A stretch of DNA of 64,000 nt from Nocardia carnea NBRC 14403 (lineage in GTDB: Bacteria > Actinomycetota > Actinomycetes > Mycobacteriales > Mycobacteriaceae), in contig NZ_BAFV01000053.1 in assembly GCF_000308515.1 (NCBI RefSeq), forward strand, positions 1-64,000. Reading direction: 5' to 3'. Shown piece by piece: positions 26,517 through 35,904 of this stretch (the first letter of the stretch is position 1; every line of letters begins with the position of its first letter). The notes under the pieces were generated by a model. It saw nothing but the letters and a program-made list of their open reading frames with translations, did no database searches and was not told the origin of the DNA. Made by a program: the position numbers and the translations under genes.

Positions 26517-27775
26517 AGATCTTGATGGTGTCGTGGGAATACCCACCCGTGGTCGTCGGGGGTCTGGGCAGGCATGTCCACCACCTCGCGACCTCGCTCG
26601 CGGCGGCCGGACACGAAGTGGTGGTGCTCGCACGGCGCCCCACCGGCACCAGCCCCGCCACCCATCCCACCCATTCGTTCGTCGCCGAGGGCGTGCTGGT
26701 GGTGGCGGTCGCGGAAGATCCGCCGATCTTCGACTTCGGCGAGGATATGCTCGCCTGGACCCTGGCCATGGGGCATGCGATGGTGCGCGCCGGGGTCGCG
26801 CTGGACAAACCCGGTATCGGCGAGGGCTGGACCCCCGATGTGGTGCACGCACACGACTGGCTGGTGGCGCATCCGGCGATCGCGCTGGCCGAGTACTACG
26901 ACGTCCCGCTCGTCTCCACCATTCACGCCACCGAGGCCGGGCGGCACAGCGGCTGGGTCGCGGGGCGGGTGAACCGGCAGGTGCATTCGGTCGAATGGTG
27001 GCTGGCCAACGAATCGGACGCGCTCATCACCTGCTCGGCGTCCATGCAGGACGAAGTGGAACGGCTCTACCGGCCCGACCGGGTGCCCGTGCACGTGATC
27101 CGCAACGGGATCGATGTGGGGGCCTGGTCGTTTCGCGCTCGCCCACCACGCAGTGGGCCGCCGCGCCTGCTGTATGTGGGGCGGCTCGAATACGAGAAAG
27201 GGATCCAGGATGCGATCGCCGCGCTCCCTCGGATCCGCCGTGCCCACCCCGGTACCACGCTGACCATCGCCGGGGTCGGGACCCAGTTCGAATGGCTGCG
27301 GGAACGCGCCCGCGTGCACCGGGTGGCACGCGCGGTGCATTTCACCGGGCAGTTGGACCACGCCGAACTGCTGGGCTGGCTCCACGGCGCCGACGCCATC
27401 GTGCTGCCCAGCCGCTACGAGCCGTTCGGAATCGTCGCGCTGGAGGCGGCGGCCACCGGAACACCGCTGGTCACCTCGACCGCCGGCGGACTGGGCGAGG
27501 CCGTGATCGATGGCGTGACCGGGGCATCGTTCGAACCCGCGGACGTCAACGGCCTGGTGGACGCGACCATCGCGGTTCTCGACGACCCGGCCGCCGCCCA
27601 GCAACGGGCGCGTGCCGCCCGCGACCGGCTCACCGAGGATTTCGCCTGGGAAGTGGTGGCCGCGGAAACCGCCGGGGTGTACTCCGGTGCGAAACGCCGG
27701 GTGCGTACCCCCCTCGGCCGACCGGAGATCGACCGCCGTCCGCTTCCCGAAAGAGACCCCGGCCAGCCGCTGTGA
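26513..27775 (+). CDS. GT4 alpha-1,4-glucosyltransferase (Rv3032-like)
   Basis: 420 aa. The N-terminal donor/acceptor loop is MKILMVSWEYPPVVVGGLG, as in glycogen synthase-like GT4 enzymes. The E-X7-E motif is E303 and E311 (YEPFGIVALEA). It overlaps the GH57 gene by ATGA. Rv3032 elongates the glucan of methylglucose lipopolysaccharide and contributes to glycogen; the same role is inferred from synteny. The next gene is convergent with only 12 bases between. Confidence 0.92.
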   Translation: MKILMVSWEYPPVVVGGLGRHVHHLATSLAAAGHEVVVLARRPTGTSPATHPTHSFVAEGVLVVAVAEDPPIFDFGEDMLAWTLAMGHAMVRAGVALDKPGIGEGWTPDVVHAHDWLVAHPAIALAEYYDVPLVSTIHATEAGRHSGWVAGRVNRQVHSVEWWLANESDALITCSASMQDEVERLYRPDRVPVHVIRNGIDVGAWSFRARPPRSGPPRLLYVGRLEYEKGIQDAIAALPRIRRAHPGTTLTIAGVGTQFEWLRERARVHRVARAVHFTGQLDHAELLGWLHGADAIVLPSRYEPFGIVALEAAATGTPLVTSTAGGLGEAVIDGVTGASFEPADVNGLVDATIAVLDDPAAAQQRARAARDRLTEDFAWEVVAAETAGVYSGAKRRVRTPLGRPEIDRRPLPERDPGQPL

Positions 27776-27787
27776 AACGCGGCCGGA

Positions 27788-29098
27788 TCAGGCTTTTTCG
27801 CGGAAGGTGAAGAGCTCGCCGATCCGGGTCGCGATCACGACCTCGCCTTCGGCGCCCACGGCTGTTCCGGTCGTGGTGCCCGATCCACCGGGCAGCACAT
27901 CGGAGTCGATGGTGGCGCCGGTGGCGGTATCGAAGGTGATCAGGTTCAGTCCGTCGCCGATGGCGGCAGGAACGTAACCGGTACCGCCGGCGGTCTGAAC
28001 GGGAGCGCCGCGCAAAGCCAGATCCTTACGCTGCCACACTCGTTCGTAGCTGGTGCCGGTATCGCGCAGCGCCATCAGGTAGCCGTCGTCGCCGGCCGGG
28101 ATGATCAGGCCGTCGTCGGAGACCGAGATCCCGCGGCGCGGCTCCCAGTCCAGATGCGCTTCCCATTTCGGTTTACCGTCGGCGGTGTCGAGGGCCAGCA
28201 GGCGCCGGCTGTTGTCACCGACGTAGAGCGTGGACCCGTCGGCGGAGAGAGCGGGATCGGTGGCGCTGCCGCCGGCCAGGATCTTCCTGCTCCACTCCTG
28301 GACGACCTTGCCGTCGGCGTAGCGCAACGCCACCAGGGCGGCATCGGGTTCGCCCGGTTTGCGCACCGTGGCATAGATCCGCCCGGAATCGACCTCCATC
28401 GCGGCGATCGTGGCGACCGCGCAGTCCGGGCCGCCGGTGGCGCAATCTTCGAGCCCCTTCCCGGCGGGCGGCCAGTCGAGGTTGGGGGTCTTCAGGAAAT
28501 CGGGCATCGGCAGCAGTTGCTGGGTGGGCACCATCCGTTTACCGGTCTGCCGTTCCAGCACATCGACCTGGCCCGATTGCGTGATCACCAGCAGATGGCC
28601 GTCGCCGGTGAACTGCATACCGGTCGGCACCCCGGCCACCGGTGTGCGCCAGCGCGGCTGGCCCAGCTGGTTCGCCGATTCCACCGCGCTGTCCAGCCCT
28701 ACATACACATTGCTCGCGCCGTCGAGCAGGGTGGGCGAGTAGATGGCATGCGGGCCCAGCGGGTTGCAGAAACGTTTACGCCCCGTGGGCATCTGGTAGG
28801 AGTAGATCTCACAGTTCGCGTCGGTCCGGGTGGTCAGGAAGATCTGTCCCTCCGAACCCACCGTCACCGGCTGGGCGATCGGCCCGCCGACCGGGCGCGA
28901 CCACTGCAGGCTCAATGCCCGGGACCCGGTGACCTGGGTATTGCCACTGTTACGGGCCTCGTGTCCCGCCGCGGGCCAGCCCAGCCCCCGGCCGACCGTG
29001 ATGTCGTCCACATCGGTTCCGCACGCGGTGAGCACGCCCACCGCCGCGACAATCACCGCGAGCCAGGACCCGGTCCGTACGCCGCCGCCGATACGCAC
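27788..29098 (-). CDS. PQQ-like beta-propeller lipoprotein (Rv3035-like)
   Basis: 436 aa from GTG 29098 (GGAGGAG upstream). A lipobox GVLTAC puts the lipidated cysteine at C26. The remainder is a series of WD/PQQ-type blades, for example GQIFLTTRTDANCEIYSY, NVYVGLDSAVESANQLG, STLYVGDNSRRLLALDTADG. No catalytic site is visible; it is likely a cell-envelope scaffold or binding protein. It is divergent from the acetyltransferase at 29306, as in mycobacteria, within the polysaccharide cluster. Confidence 0.88.
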   Translation of the reverse strand: MRIGGGVRTGSWLAVIVAAVGVLTACGTDVDDITVGRGLGWPAAGHEARNSGNTQVTGSRALSLQWSRPVGGPIAQPVTVGSEGQIFLTTRTDANCEIYSYQMPTGRKRFCNPLGPHAIYSPTLLDGASNVYVGLDSAVESANQLGQPRWRTPVAGVPTGMQFTGDGHLLVITQSGQVDVLERQTGKRMVPTQQLLPMPDFLKTPNLDWPPAGKGLEDCATGGPDCAVATIAAMEVDSGRIYATVRKPGEPDAALVALRYADGKVVQEWSRKILAGGSATDPALSADGSTLYVGDNSRRLLALDTADGKPKWEAHLDWEPRRGISVSDDGLIIPAGDDGYLMALRDTGTSYERVWQRKDLALRGAPVQTAGGTGYVPAAIGDGLNLITFDTATGATIDSDVLPGGSGTTTGTAVGAEGEVVIATRIGELFTFREKA

Positions 29099-29305
29099 CT
29101 GCTGGTCTCCTCCGTCGTCCTGTCGCCCCGGCCATGTGTGAGATTAACGGAAGGGTATAGGCCGGGCCCGCGGAGCACGAAAGTAGGCTGTTCGGCGGTA
29201 GGGGCCACGCGATACCCGGCACGAGCAGGCGGTGCCCGCAGGCAGCAGCTTGCGTAACCACGGAGGGCGGCGCCGAGCGGTGCCCAGAGGATCAGGAGAG
29301 ACGTC

Positions 29306-30055
29306 GTGACGAGCATGTGGGGCGCACCGTTGCGCACGCGTTGGCAGGGTTCCCGGCGCCGGGATCCCAGGCAGGCCCGTTTTCTCACCCGCGATTCGCT
29401 GCGCTGGGTCCTGGCCAACCGCGCCTACACGCCCTGGTATCTGGTGCGGTACTACCGTCTGCTCAAATTCCGGCTGGCCAACCCGCACGTGATCCTGCGC
29501 GGCATGGTCTTCCTCGGTAAACGGGTGGAAGTCCATGCCACCCCCGGGCTGGGCCGGCTCGAGATCGGGCGCTGGGTCCATATCGGCGACGGTAACGCCA
29601 TCCGCTGCCACGAGGGTTCGCTGCGGATCGGCGACAAAGTGGTGTTCGGCAAGGACAACGTGGTCAACACCTACCTCGATATCGAGATCGGCGAATCGAC
29701 GCTGGTTGCGGACTGGTGCTACATCACCGATTTCGACCACCGGATGGACGACATCACCCTGCCGATCAAGGACCAGGGCATCGTGAAGAGCCCGGTGCGG
29801 ATCGGCCCCGACACCTGGATCGCTGCCAAGGTCACCGTGTTGCGCGAAACCCGGGTCGGGCGGGGTTGTGTGCTGGGCGCGCACGCGGTGGTGAAGGGTG
29901 AGATCCCCGATTTCAGCATCGCGGTCGGTGCGCCCGCCCGGGTGGTGAAGAACCGGAAATCGACCTGGGAGGCCGGTGCCGCCGAGCGGGCCGCTCGGGA
30001 GGCGGCACTGGCCGATATCGAGCGGAAGAAGAACGGGGTCGCGCAGGACGCGTAA
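29306..30055 (+). CDS. Left-handed beta-helix (hexapeptide) acetyltransferase (Rv3034c-like)
   Basis: 249 aa from GTG 29306, with AGGAGA upstream. Hexapeptide repeats are clear from about residue 75 to 200: LEIGRWVHIGDGNAIRCHEG, IGDKVVFGKDNVVNTYLDIEIGES, ending with AHAVVKGEIPDFSIAVGAPARVVKNR. WCYITDFDHRMDD carries the probable catalytic His. Such enzymes acylate sugars or amino-sugars with acetyl- or other acyl-CoA. Placement beside the glucan cluster suggests acylation of that polysaccharide, which is inference. Confidence 0.88.
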   Translation: MTSMWGAPLRTRWQGSRRRDPRQARFLTRDSLRWVLANRAYTPWYLVRYYRLLKFRLANPHVILRGMVFLGKRVEVHATPGLGRLEIGRWVHIGDGNAIRCHEGSLRIGDKVVFGKDNVVNTYLDIEIGESTLVADWCYITDFDHRMDDITLPIKDQGIVKSPVRIGPDTWIAAKVTVLRETRVGRGCVLGAHAVVKGEIPDFSIAVGAPARVVKNRKSTWEAGAAERAAREAALADIERKKNGVAQDA

Positions 30056-30242
30056 CCGGCCCGGGCCCGCCGGCCGTTACGGCACCACCGCCGGAAAATC
30101 GCCCGCAGCGGGGGAAAGACTTGCTCGTCTGAACCTGGACCCCGACGGCACCGGCAGACGGGGGTCTGTCCGCCGAACCGCTCCTCATCGCGGCACGAGT
30201 GCTGGCCTACGCAGCATCGCGACGGACAATGCCGGCAGTCGG

Positions 30243-30797
30243 CTACGGCGATTTCAGCGCTTCCATCTTCTTCATGATGCGCTGCACGGTGAGCCAGGTC
30301 CGGGTCGTGATGTTCTTCCCGTAGTTCCGTTCCAGCCACACCATGAAATTCGGGGTGTTCGGCGCGGAATTGTCGATGATCGAGAGGAAGGCCCGCGCCT
30401 GCTCGTCGTAGCCGACGACCTTCGTGCGCGGGTCCGTATCGGCGGGCATCTCGACCCGGGAGTGGGCGCTGTCCTTGAAGAAAGTCACGGTCAGGTAGGT
30501 TTCGCGGCCATGGGTGTAACCGGCGAAGGGGTCACGGTCGAGCAGGGCGCGTAGCTCGGCATGGTCGCGGATGATCGTGCCGCCCGCGATCCCGAGTTCG
30601 GCGTTCAGGGCCTGCTGGATCCGATCCTCGAGCTCCGCGCCGGGGGACTCGTCGGTGGCGAATACGATATTGCCGCTGGACAGCACCGACGCCACCGATT
30701 CGAGGCCGAGCCCGGTGAACACACCACGCAACTTCTCGTTGCTCATATTCGGATTGCTGGGCATGATGCCGCGTAGCAACGCCGCGTACCTGGTCAT
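30243..30797 (-). CDS. DUF1697 protein
   Basis: 184 aa from ATG 30797. The family hallmark is the N-terminal YAALLRGIMPSNPNMSNEKLR and ESVASVLSSGNIVFAT, followed by a C-terminal NTPNFMVWLERNYGKNITTRTWLTV. DUF1697 proteins are cytosolic and of unknown function, found singly in many actinobacteria. The frame extends upstream to 31301, but that part is antisense to the secreted peptide and has no family match. Confidence 0.88.
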   Translation of the reverse strand: MTRYAALLRGIMPSNPNMSNEKLRGVFTGLGLESVASVLSSGNIVFATDESPGAELEDRIQQALNAELGIAGGTIIRDHAELRALLDRDPFAGYTHGRETYLTVTFFKDSAHSRVEMPADTDPRTKVVGYDEQARAFLSIIDNSAPNTPNFMVWLERNYGKNITTRTWLTVQRIMKKMEALKSP

Positions 30798-30953
30798 GGG
30801 CCGACCGTACCCCGGCGCCCCGACATCCTCTGGGGCCTGCACCGGTGTCCTGCCCACAAAACCACGGGCAGGGCAACTCGGGGCTGGGCGGCGACGGCGA
30901 TCGGCACTATCTTCGCTGCTGATCGGTACGCTCCGGTCAGGAAGGAAGCAATC

Positions 30954-31184
30954 ATGCGTCGCACTCTCCGGGCCGGCCTGCTGGTAGCGGCCCTGTTCAC
31001 GATCCCGGTCGCGGGCGCGGCCACCGCCTCTGCCGTACCGCTGGTACCGCAGGCACAGCCCGCCGCCGAACGGGAGGCGTCCGAGGACATCGGGCTCGTC
31101 TGCACCATGCAGTATCCCCCGTCTCCCCTCTGCTGGTTGTCGTCGCTGTCGGCCTCGATTTCGGGACCGTCCGCCGCAGGCTGA
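30954..31184 (+). CDS. Small secreted peptide with two cysteines
   Basis: 76 aa. AGGAAGG is close upstream of ATG 30954. A clear Sec signal (MRRTLRAGLLVAALF... ATASA, cleavage near residue 27) leaves a mature chain of about 49 residues containing VCTMQYPPSPLCW: two cysteines separated by PPSP that could form one disulfide. No family is recognised. It is divergent from the DUF1697 gene and sits 282 bp upstream of the NTPase/receptor operon on the same strand, which makes a secreted ligand possible but unproven. Confidence 0.7.
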   Translation: MRRTLRAGLLVAALFTIPVAGAATASAVPLVPQAQPAAEREASEDIGLVCTMQYPPSPLCWLSSLSASISGPSAAG

Positions 31185-31465
31185 CCCCACTGCCCGGACG
31201 ACCCCGGGGCCTATCCACGCCACCGGGGTCGTTCCGGCCGTCATCGACCGACCCTGCGCCACGGCCGCTCCCGGAACGCAATTCTCGCCTGCCCGTTTCA
31301 TATTGCGATCTCATGGCTACTCCAACAGCCTGGGCGGATTTGCCTACGATGGCTGCATTGATCGATATCGTCCAGCAGTTCACCCGGCCCGCTCCGAGCG
31401 CCGGTTCACACTGTGGCACCGGTTACCGATATGCCGGATATCGATTGCCGAACGCGGGAGGGGCG

Positions 31466-33499
31466 ATGCCAGGAGAAGGCCCGGTACTGCATGGGCTGGA
31501 ACCGATCACCGGCCAACTGATCGAACAGTTGGTCCAGCGGCCGGAGGGCCGTAGCAGATTGCTGCCGGTAGTGGTCGCGGTGGGGCCGCCCGGGAGCGGG
31601 AAAACCGTTCTGCTGCACTCGCTTGCCCAGCGCTGCGCGAAACTTCCACTCGCCCATGTGGACCTGGGCCGCGGCGAGCGCACCCCGCGCGAAATCTTCG
31701 GCGAACTCGCCTTCGAACTCGGCCGCAAACGCGCACAATTCGGCAGCATCACCTTTCCGCAACTGTGGCTGTGTGTCGTGGCTGTCGGCAGCACGCTGCA
31801 TATGCAGGCCGACAACCGGCGGGCGGCATTGCAGAGCCTGCGCCAGGTCGTCTCCAGCGCCCAGCCCATGGAGGCACGCAGTCAGAGCGTCGCCGATATC
31901 CTCGAGGCCGCCGGTCAGGTACCCGAAGGTTTGTCACCGTGGGTGGGTATGGCCGTGGAAAGCCTGCTGCAGAGCCTGAACCGGCTCAGTATCAGGCGCC
32001 GTATCAAACGGGGACCACGGCTCACCGGCGCGGAGGTCGAACGCGACGATATGCTGATCGACCTCGCCAAATGGGCACACGGCGACGACGAATCCCGCGC
32101 CGAGGCCGACGCCATCTTCGGGATGGCATTCCTGCACGATCTGCGGCACGCCTACAGCGGTATGCGGGGCACCGGGCGCACCCTCAATTCCATACTGCTG
32201 CTGGACAATGCGCACAGCCCCTCGGGCCGGCACTTCCTGCAGACCCTGCGGGAGGCGCGGCGGCGCAACGGTGCCGAACCGGATCCACTGGTGGTCGTCG
32301 CCACCAGCGCGCAATGGCTGCCCGCCTGGAGCGAATGCTGGCACCGTCCCGGCATGCACCGCTTCAGCGACCACACCGAGCGCCGCGAACCCGACCACCG
32401 GACCGGCGGTATCGAATGGCCGGAACCGCGCACCCCACCCGATATCTTCACCGACTGGGCGTCCGCCGATAATCCGGCGGCCTCCTGGTTTCCCTGGTAT
32501 CTCGTGGATCTGAGCCGGTTGAGCGCGCAGACCACCGGTGATCTCGCCGCCGATCAGCGGATGCGCTCGGTGCCCCGGGTCGCGGATTTCGTCCGGGCCC
32601 TCACCGGCGGGAACGCCGCCGCAACCACCGATGTCCTGGCCGCGCTGGGACAGACCGGGGAAGATGATCCACTCGCCTGCGCGCGGTCCGTCCTCACCAG
32701 CGCTGTAGGTACCCACCACGATCCCTGGCAGGAGCCGGTCGACGCACCCGGCACTGTGCTGGAGCGGGCCCGCGAACGGCTGTTCGGCGATTTCGCGGCC
32801 GCCGAGACCCTACGCGATCTGGTTACCGCCGCCGCGGGACGCACGGTGGATGTTCTCTATCAGCGGGAGATTCTGGATTCCGCCCTGCCGGACGGGGAGG
32901 CGCTGCTCCAGGAACTGCGCAACCGGCTGTGGATCCGGACGGCCGGTGGGCCGGAGCCGGAGATGGTGCTCGATACCTGGCTGCGCCGGATCCTGCTCTG
33001 TGAACTGGCAGACCGCGAACCGGACGATCCCCGGAACTGGGATGCCACCCATATGATCTGCCGGGATGTCTACCGGCGCAAGTTCGAGGAGGGCGAGGCA
33101 GCAGCCGAAACAGCGGCCGTCTACCACGATCTCGCTCTCGGCGGGCTGGGTGCCGCCATCGAATACCTGGAACGGCCGTTCCTGCCCGGGCAGACCGAAT
33201 TCGGTCATACCGCGGCCACTGCGTGGCTGTCCGATCTGGATCTGATCACCTCGGCCCCACGTCGCCCGGACGCCGATGAGAATCCGTTCACACAGGTCGA
33301 GGCGATCGTCCGGAACAACGGTCTGGAGCCCGAACACGAGATGGCGTGGCTGATCGCCGCGCTGTGGGTTTCCAACGATCCACTGGGCGATCCGCAACGG
33401 ACCCTCGATCGCACCATCGAGAACGAATTCCGGCAGCTGGCCCGGGGGCTCGGCCGCGGGGCCCTGCTGCTGTACGAACGAGCGGAGAGGTACCGATGA
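31466..33499 (+). CDS. P-loop NTPase (AAA/STAND-like), sensor-coupled
   Basis: 677 aa from ATG 31466, with GGGAGGGG just upstream; the frame is open back to 31313, so a longer N-terminus cannot be excluded. Walker A GPPGSGKT is at residues 40-47, a Walker B-like SILLLDNAH ends with D247, and a sensor-1-like VVVATSAQW lies at 276-284. About 200 residues between Walker A and B form a helical insertion. The C-terminal ~350 residues are helical and without an identifiable effector. No membrane segment. It overlaps the next gene by ATGA, so the two are made together. I infer an ATP-driven switch for the receptor; the function is unknown. Confidence 0.8.
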   Translation: MPGEGPVLHGLEPITGQLIEQLVQRPEGRSRLLPVVVAVGPPGSGKTVLLHSLAQRCAKLPLAHVDLGRGERTPREIFGELAFELGRKRAQFGSITFPQLWLCVVAVGSTLHMQADNRRAALQSLRQVVSSAQPMEARSQSVADILEAAGQVPEGLSPWVGMAVESLLQSLNRLSIRRRIKRGPRLTGAEVERDDMLIDLAKWAHGDDESRAEADAIFGMAFLHDLRHAYSGMRGTGRTLNSILLLDNAHSPSGRHFLQTLREARRRNGAEPDPLVVVATSAQWLPAWSECWHRPGMHRFSDHTERREPDHRTGGIEWPEPRTPPDIFTDWASADNPAASWFPWYLVDLSRLSAQTTGDLAADQRMRSVPRVADFVRALTGGNAAATTDVLAALGQTGEDDPLACARSVLTSAVGTHHDPWQEPVDAPGTVLERARERLFGDFAAAETLRDLVTAAAGRTVDVLYQREILDSALPDGEALLQELRNRLWIRTAGGPEPEMVLDTWLRRILLCELADREPDDPRNWDATHMICRDVYRRKFEEGEAAAETAAVYHDLALGGLGAAIEYLERPFLPGQTEFGHTAATAWLSDLDLITSAPRRPDADENPFTQVEAIVRNNGLEPEHEMAWLIAALWVSNDPLGDPQRTLDRTIENEFRQLARGLGRGALLLYERAERYR

Positions 33500-34974
33500 C
33501 CACCTTGATCCAGCCGCCACCCCCTGGCTACCGGAAATGGTGGTGGGTTCCCGCCGGGCTCCTGGTGGTGGCCTTGGTCGTCGCCGCGGTGATCTGGCTG
33601 CCCGATCGCTTCCGGGCCGACAGCGGCTGCGGCGGCGGTGTCACCCGCAACGACAACGGTCAATGCGTCGGAATCAGCGACGGCAGCGCGAGTTTCACCC
33701 CCGACATCGCCGATCTCGAACAGCGGATCCACGACGAGAACAGCGCCGTCGTGGAATCCGGAGAGCCGTACGTGAGCATCGTCTTGCTGACGCCGATGAC
33801 GTCCGGCGACAACGAAGAAGGTTTCGTCACGATGTCGGGTATCCGGCACCGGCTGGCCGGCGCACATCTGGCCCAGCTCGCCGCGAACAAGACCGGCATT
33901 TGGGATCACAGCCCGAAGATCCGGTTACTACTGGCGAATCCGGGCAGCGATTTTGCCTCGTGGGAACTAGTGGTCCGCGAGATACAGGCCCGCCGCACCA
34001 CCGACAATATCGTCGCGGTCACCGGGATCTCGTTCAGTCTCGAGCCGGCGCTCGACTCCATCGAACGGCTTACCGTTCCGACCGCTCCGGAGAAGCCTAT
34101 AGGGGTGATCGCCTCGACACTCACGATCGATGATCTTCCGACCTCGCGTGCCTTCCTCAAGGTTTCGCCGGCCGCCTCGCAACACGCGCGGGCCGCCGCG
34201 GAATTCCTCGCCGACAGCGACGAACGAATCCTGATCGTCCGCGACGACAACCCGGCCGACCGTTACGGCCGCACCCTCGCCGAAGCCTTCGAATCTCAAT
34301 TCCCCAGCGATTCGCAACGATTCGCCGGGAGGCCGCAGCCCTACGATGCCGGATACGGCCAGGTGTCGATCGCGTTTCGCTCCATCATGCCGAATATCTG
34401 CGACCGGGAGCCGAGCACCATCTATTTCGCGGGCCGGGGTGCCGACGCCCTCGAATTCCTCACCGCGCTCACCGAACGCGACTGCCGCGAGAAACCGATC
34501 CAGGTGATCACCGCCGACGATATGCCGTACTACCAGCTCTCGGAGAGTCTCGCCGGGAAGGCGCTCGAAGCCAATATCAAGGTCCGGTACACCGGGCTCG
34601 TCCATCCGGATGCCTGGCGCGAAAACCCGGACGGATTCAACATGTTCGCGGTCGACCTGTTCTCACCCGAGTGCGAAGGCCCGGTCTGCTACAACGAGTT
34701 CTCCGATGGCGATGTGCACGATTTCGCGGCCGTGATGGAACACGACGCCGTGGCAACGGCCGTGCGGGCGACCCGGAACGCGGCCGGAGTACCCGGTGAC
34801 GCTGTCGATTCGGACGGTGTCCTCCAGGCGATGAAACAACTGTATTCGGCCTCGGCGTTCAACGCCGCCAGCGGGAGACTCGACTTCGACGACAAGGGGC
34901 TGCCGATCGATAAGCCCATATTGATCCTGGAGGCAAGGAACGGCGCGCCACCGCTCTATCTCGAATCCCGCTAG
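33496..34974 (+). CDS. Membrane-tethered periplasmic-binding-fold (type I PBP-like) receptor
   Basis: 492 aa. Residues 1-13 are cytosolic, a single transmembrane helix spans ~14-37 (KWWWVPAGLLVVALVVAAVI), and the remainder is extracytoplasmic. NGQCVGISDGSASF and ENSAVVESGEPYVSIVLLTPM open the ligand domain. LLLANPGSDFASWELVV, GVIASTLTIDD and AAAEFLADSDERILIVRDDN resemble LivJ/type I binding-protein strands. Extracytoplasmic cysteines occur in pairs (SGCGG/NGQC, NICDRE/RDCREK, SPECEG/PVCYN), suggesting three disulfides. There are no permease or ABC genes, so it is not an ordinary transporter part. It is coupled by ATGA to the NTPase. Confidence 0.8.
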   Translation: MTTLIQPPPPGYRKWWWVPAGLLVVALVVAAVIWLPDRFRADSGCGGGVTRNDNGQCVGISDGSASFTPDIADLEQRIHDENSAVVESGEPYVSIVLLTPMTSGDNEEGFVTMSGIRHRLAGAHLAQLAANKTGIWDHSPKIRLLLANPGSDFASWELVVREIQARRTTDNIVAVTGISFSLEPALDSIERLTVPTAPEKPIGVIASTLTIDDLPTSRAFLKVSPAASQHARAAAEFLADSDERILIVRDDNPADRYGRTLAEAFESQFPSDSQRFAGRPQPYDAGYGQVSIAFRSIMPNICDREPSTIYFAGRGADALEFLTALTERDCREKPIQVITADDMPYYQLSESLAGKALEANIKVRYTGLVHPDAWRENPDGFNMFAVDLFSPECEGPVCYNEFSDGDVHDFAAVMEHDAVATAVRATRNAAGVPGDAVDSDGVLQAMKQLYSASAFNAASGRLDFDDKGLPIDKPILILEARNGAPPLYLESR

Positions 34975-35008
34975 CGAGCCGGAGTGGCTGCCGGCGCAGG
35001 CGGCCGGT

Positions 35009-35653
35009 TCAGCGCCCGGGCGAGCCGGGCGGCGCCGGGCGCGTTTCCGGTGACACCGCTTCGGCCGCGCGGCGCGCGAGACGTGCGGTCAACCGGTCCC
35101 GGGCCGCCGGCCATTCCTCGGCGAGAATGGAGTAGACCACCGTGTTGCGGCGGCTGCCGTCCCGCCGCAGGGCGTGCTGCCGCAGAATGCCCTCCTGCGT
35201 CGCGCCGAGGGCGGTGACGGCTGCGCGGGAACGCGTATTGCGGTCGTCGATGGTGAATTCCGCCCGGTGGGCGGCGAGCGTGCCGAAAATATGGTCGAGC
35301 AGTAGCCGTTTCGCTTCGGGGTTGATCACGGTGCCGCGGACTCGGCGCGAATACCAGGTGAAGCCGATGGTCACCCGGCCGTGCCGCTCATCCATGCTGT
35401 AGAGCGAGGTGGTGCCGACGATCCGGTTATCGCGCAGGTCGACCGGGACGAGTACCTGGCGGCCCGAGGACAGGGCATGGGCCACGGTTTCGGCGGAGGG
35501 AGGCTGTGATTCGATGCCGTCGGGGAAGTAGCGCAGGGTGTCGGGGTCGTCGTACGCGGCGGCCAAATCGTCGGCGTCACCAGGTTCGAGGGGGCGCAGC
35601 AGCACATGATCGCCGCGTAGCCGGGGTGGGTGCTGCCAGAACTCGCTTCGCAT
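35009..35653 (-). CDS. GNAT-family acetyltransferase (RimJ/RimL type)
   Basis: 214 aa from ATG 35653, with GAGGAG five bases upstream. The opening LRGDHVLLRPLEPGDADDLAAAY, then GRVTIGFTWYSRRVRGTVINPEAKRLLL and the C-terminal FTIDDRNTRSRAAVTALGATQEG are characteristic of this GNAT branch, which acetylates N-termini of ribosomal proteins or small amines. The upstream extension to 35827 is not family sequence. It is convergent with the receptor gene (34 bases between the stops). The 251 bp upstream, to 35904, hold no assignable gene. Confidence 0.88.
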   Translation of the reverse strand: MRSEFWQHPPRLRGDHVLLRPLEPGDADDLAAAYDDPDTLRYFPDGIESQPPSAETVAHALSSGRQVLVPVDLRDNRIVGTTSLYSMDERHGRVTIGFTWYSRRVRGTVINPEAKRLLLDHIFGTLAAHRAEFTIDDRNTRSRAAVTALGATQEGILRQHALRRDGSRRNTVVYSILAEEWPAARDRLTARLARRAAEAVSPETRPAPPGSPGR

Positions 35654-35904
35654 GGCACTCCTCGGGTCGGTTACCGCTTGTCTACACCGCCGACAGTGGT
35701 CGGCACCAGTGTGTTTCTGCTGGTAGGTGTGCGCACGCCACGGGCCGATCCAGTTCACTGCGCCGAGAACGATCCCACCGGCGACAATGTCGCCCCGACG
35801 CTCGATTCCGGTCGGACAACGAGGCAAGTCGTGTCGGCCGACACGGGCTCGAACTGGAGGGAATCACCCGCACCGGCACAGAGCGCATGATCGGGAAGCT
35901 CGAC

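Noticed and set aside
33496..34974. The receptor gene as an ordinary branched-chain amino acid ABC binding protein
   Set aside because: It has an N-terminal membrane anchor instead of a lipobox, and no permease or ABC ATPase genes are adjacent; its partner is a different kind of P-loop NTPase.
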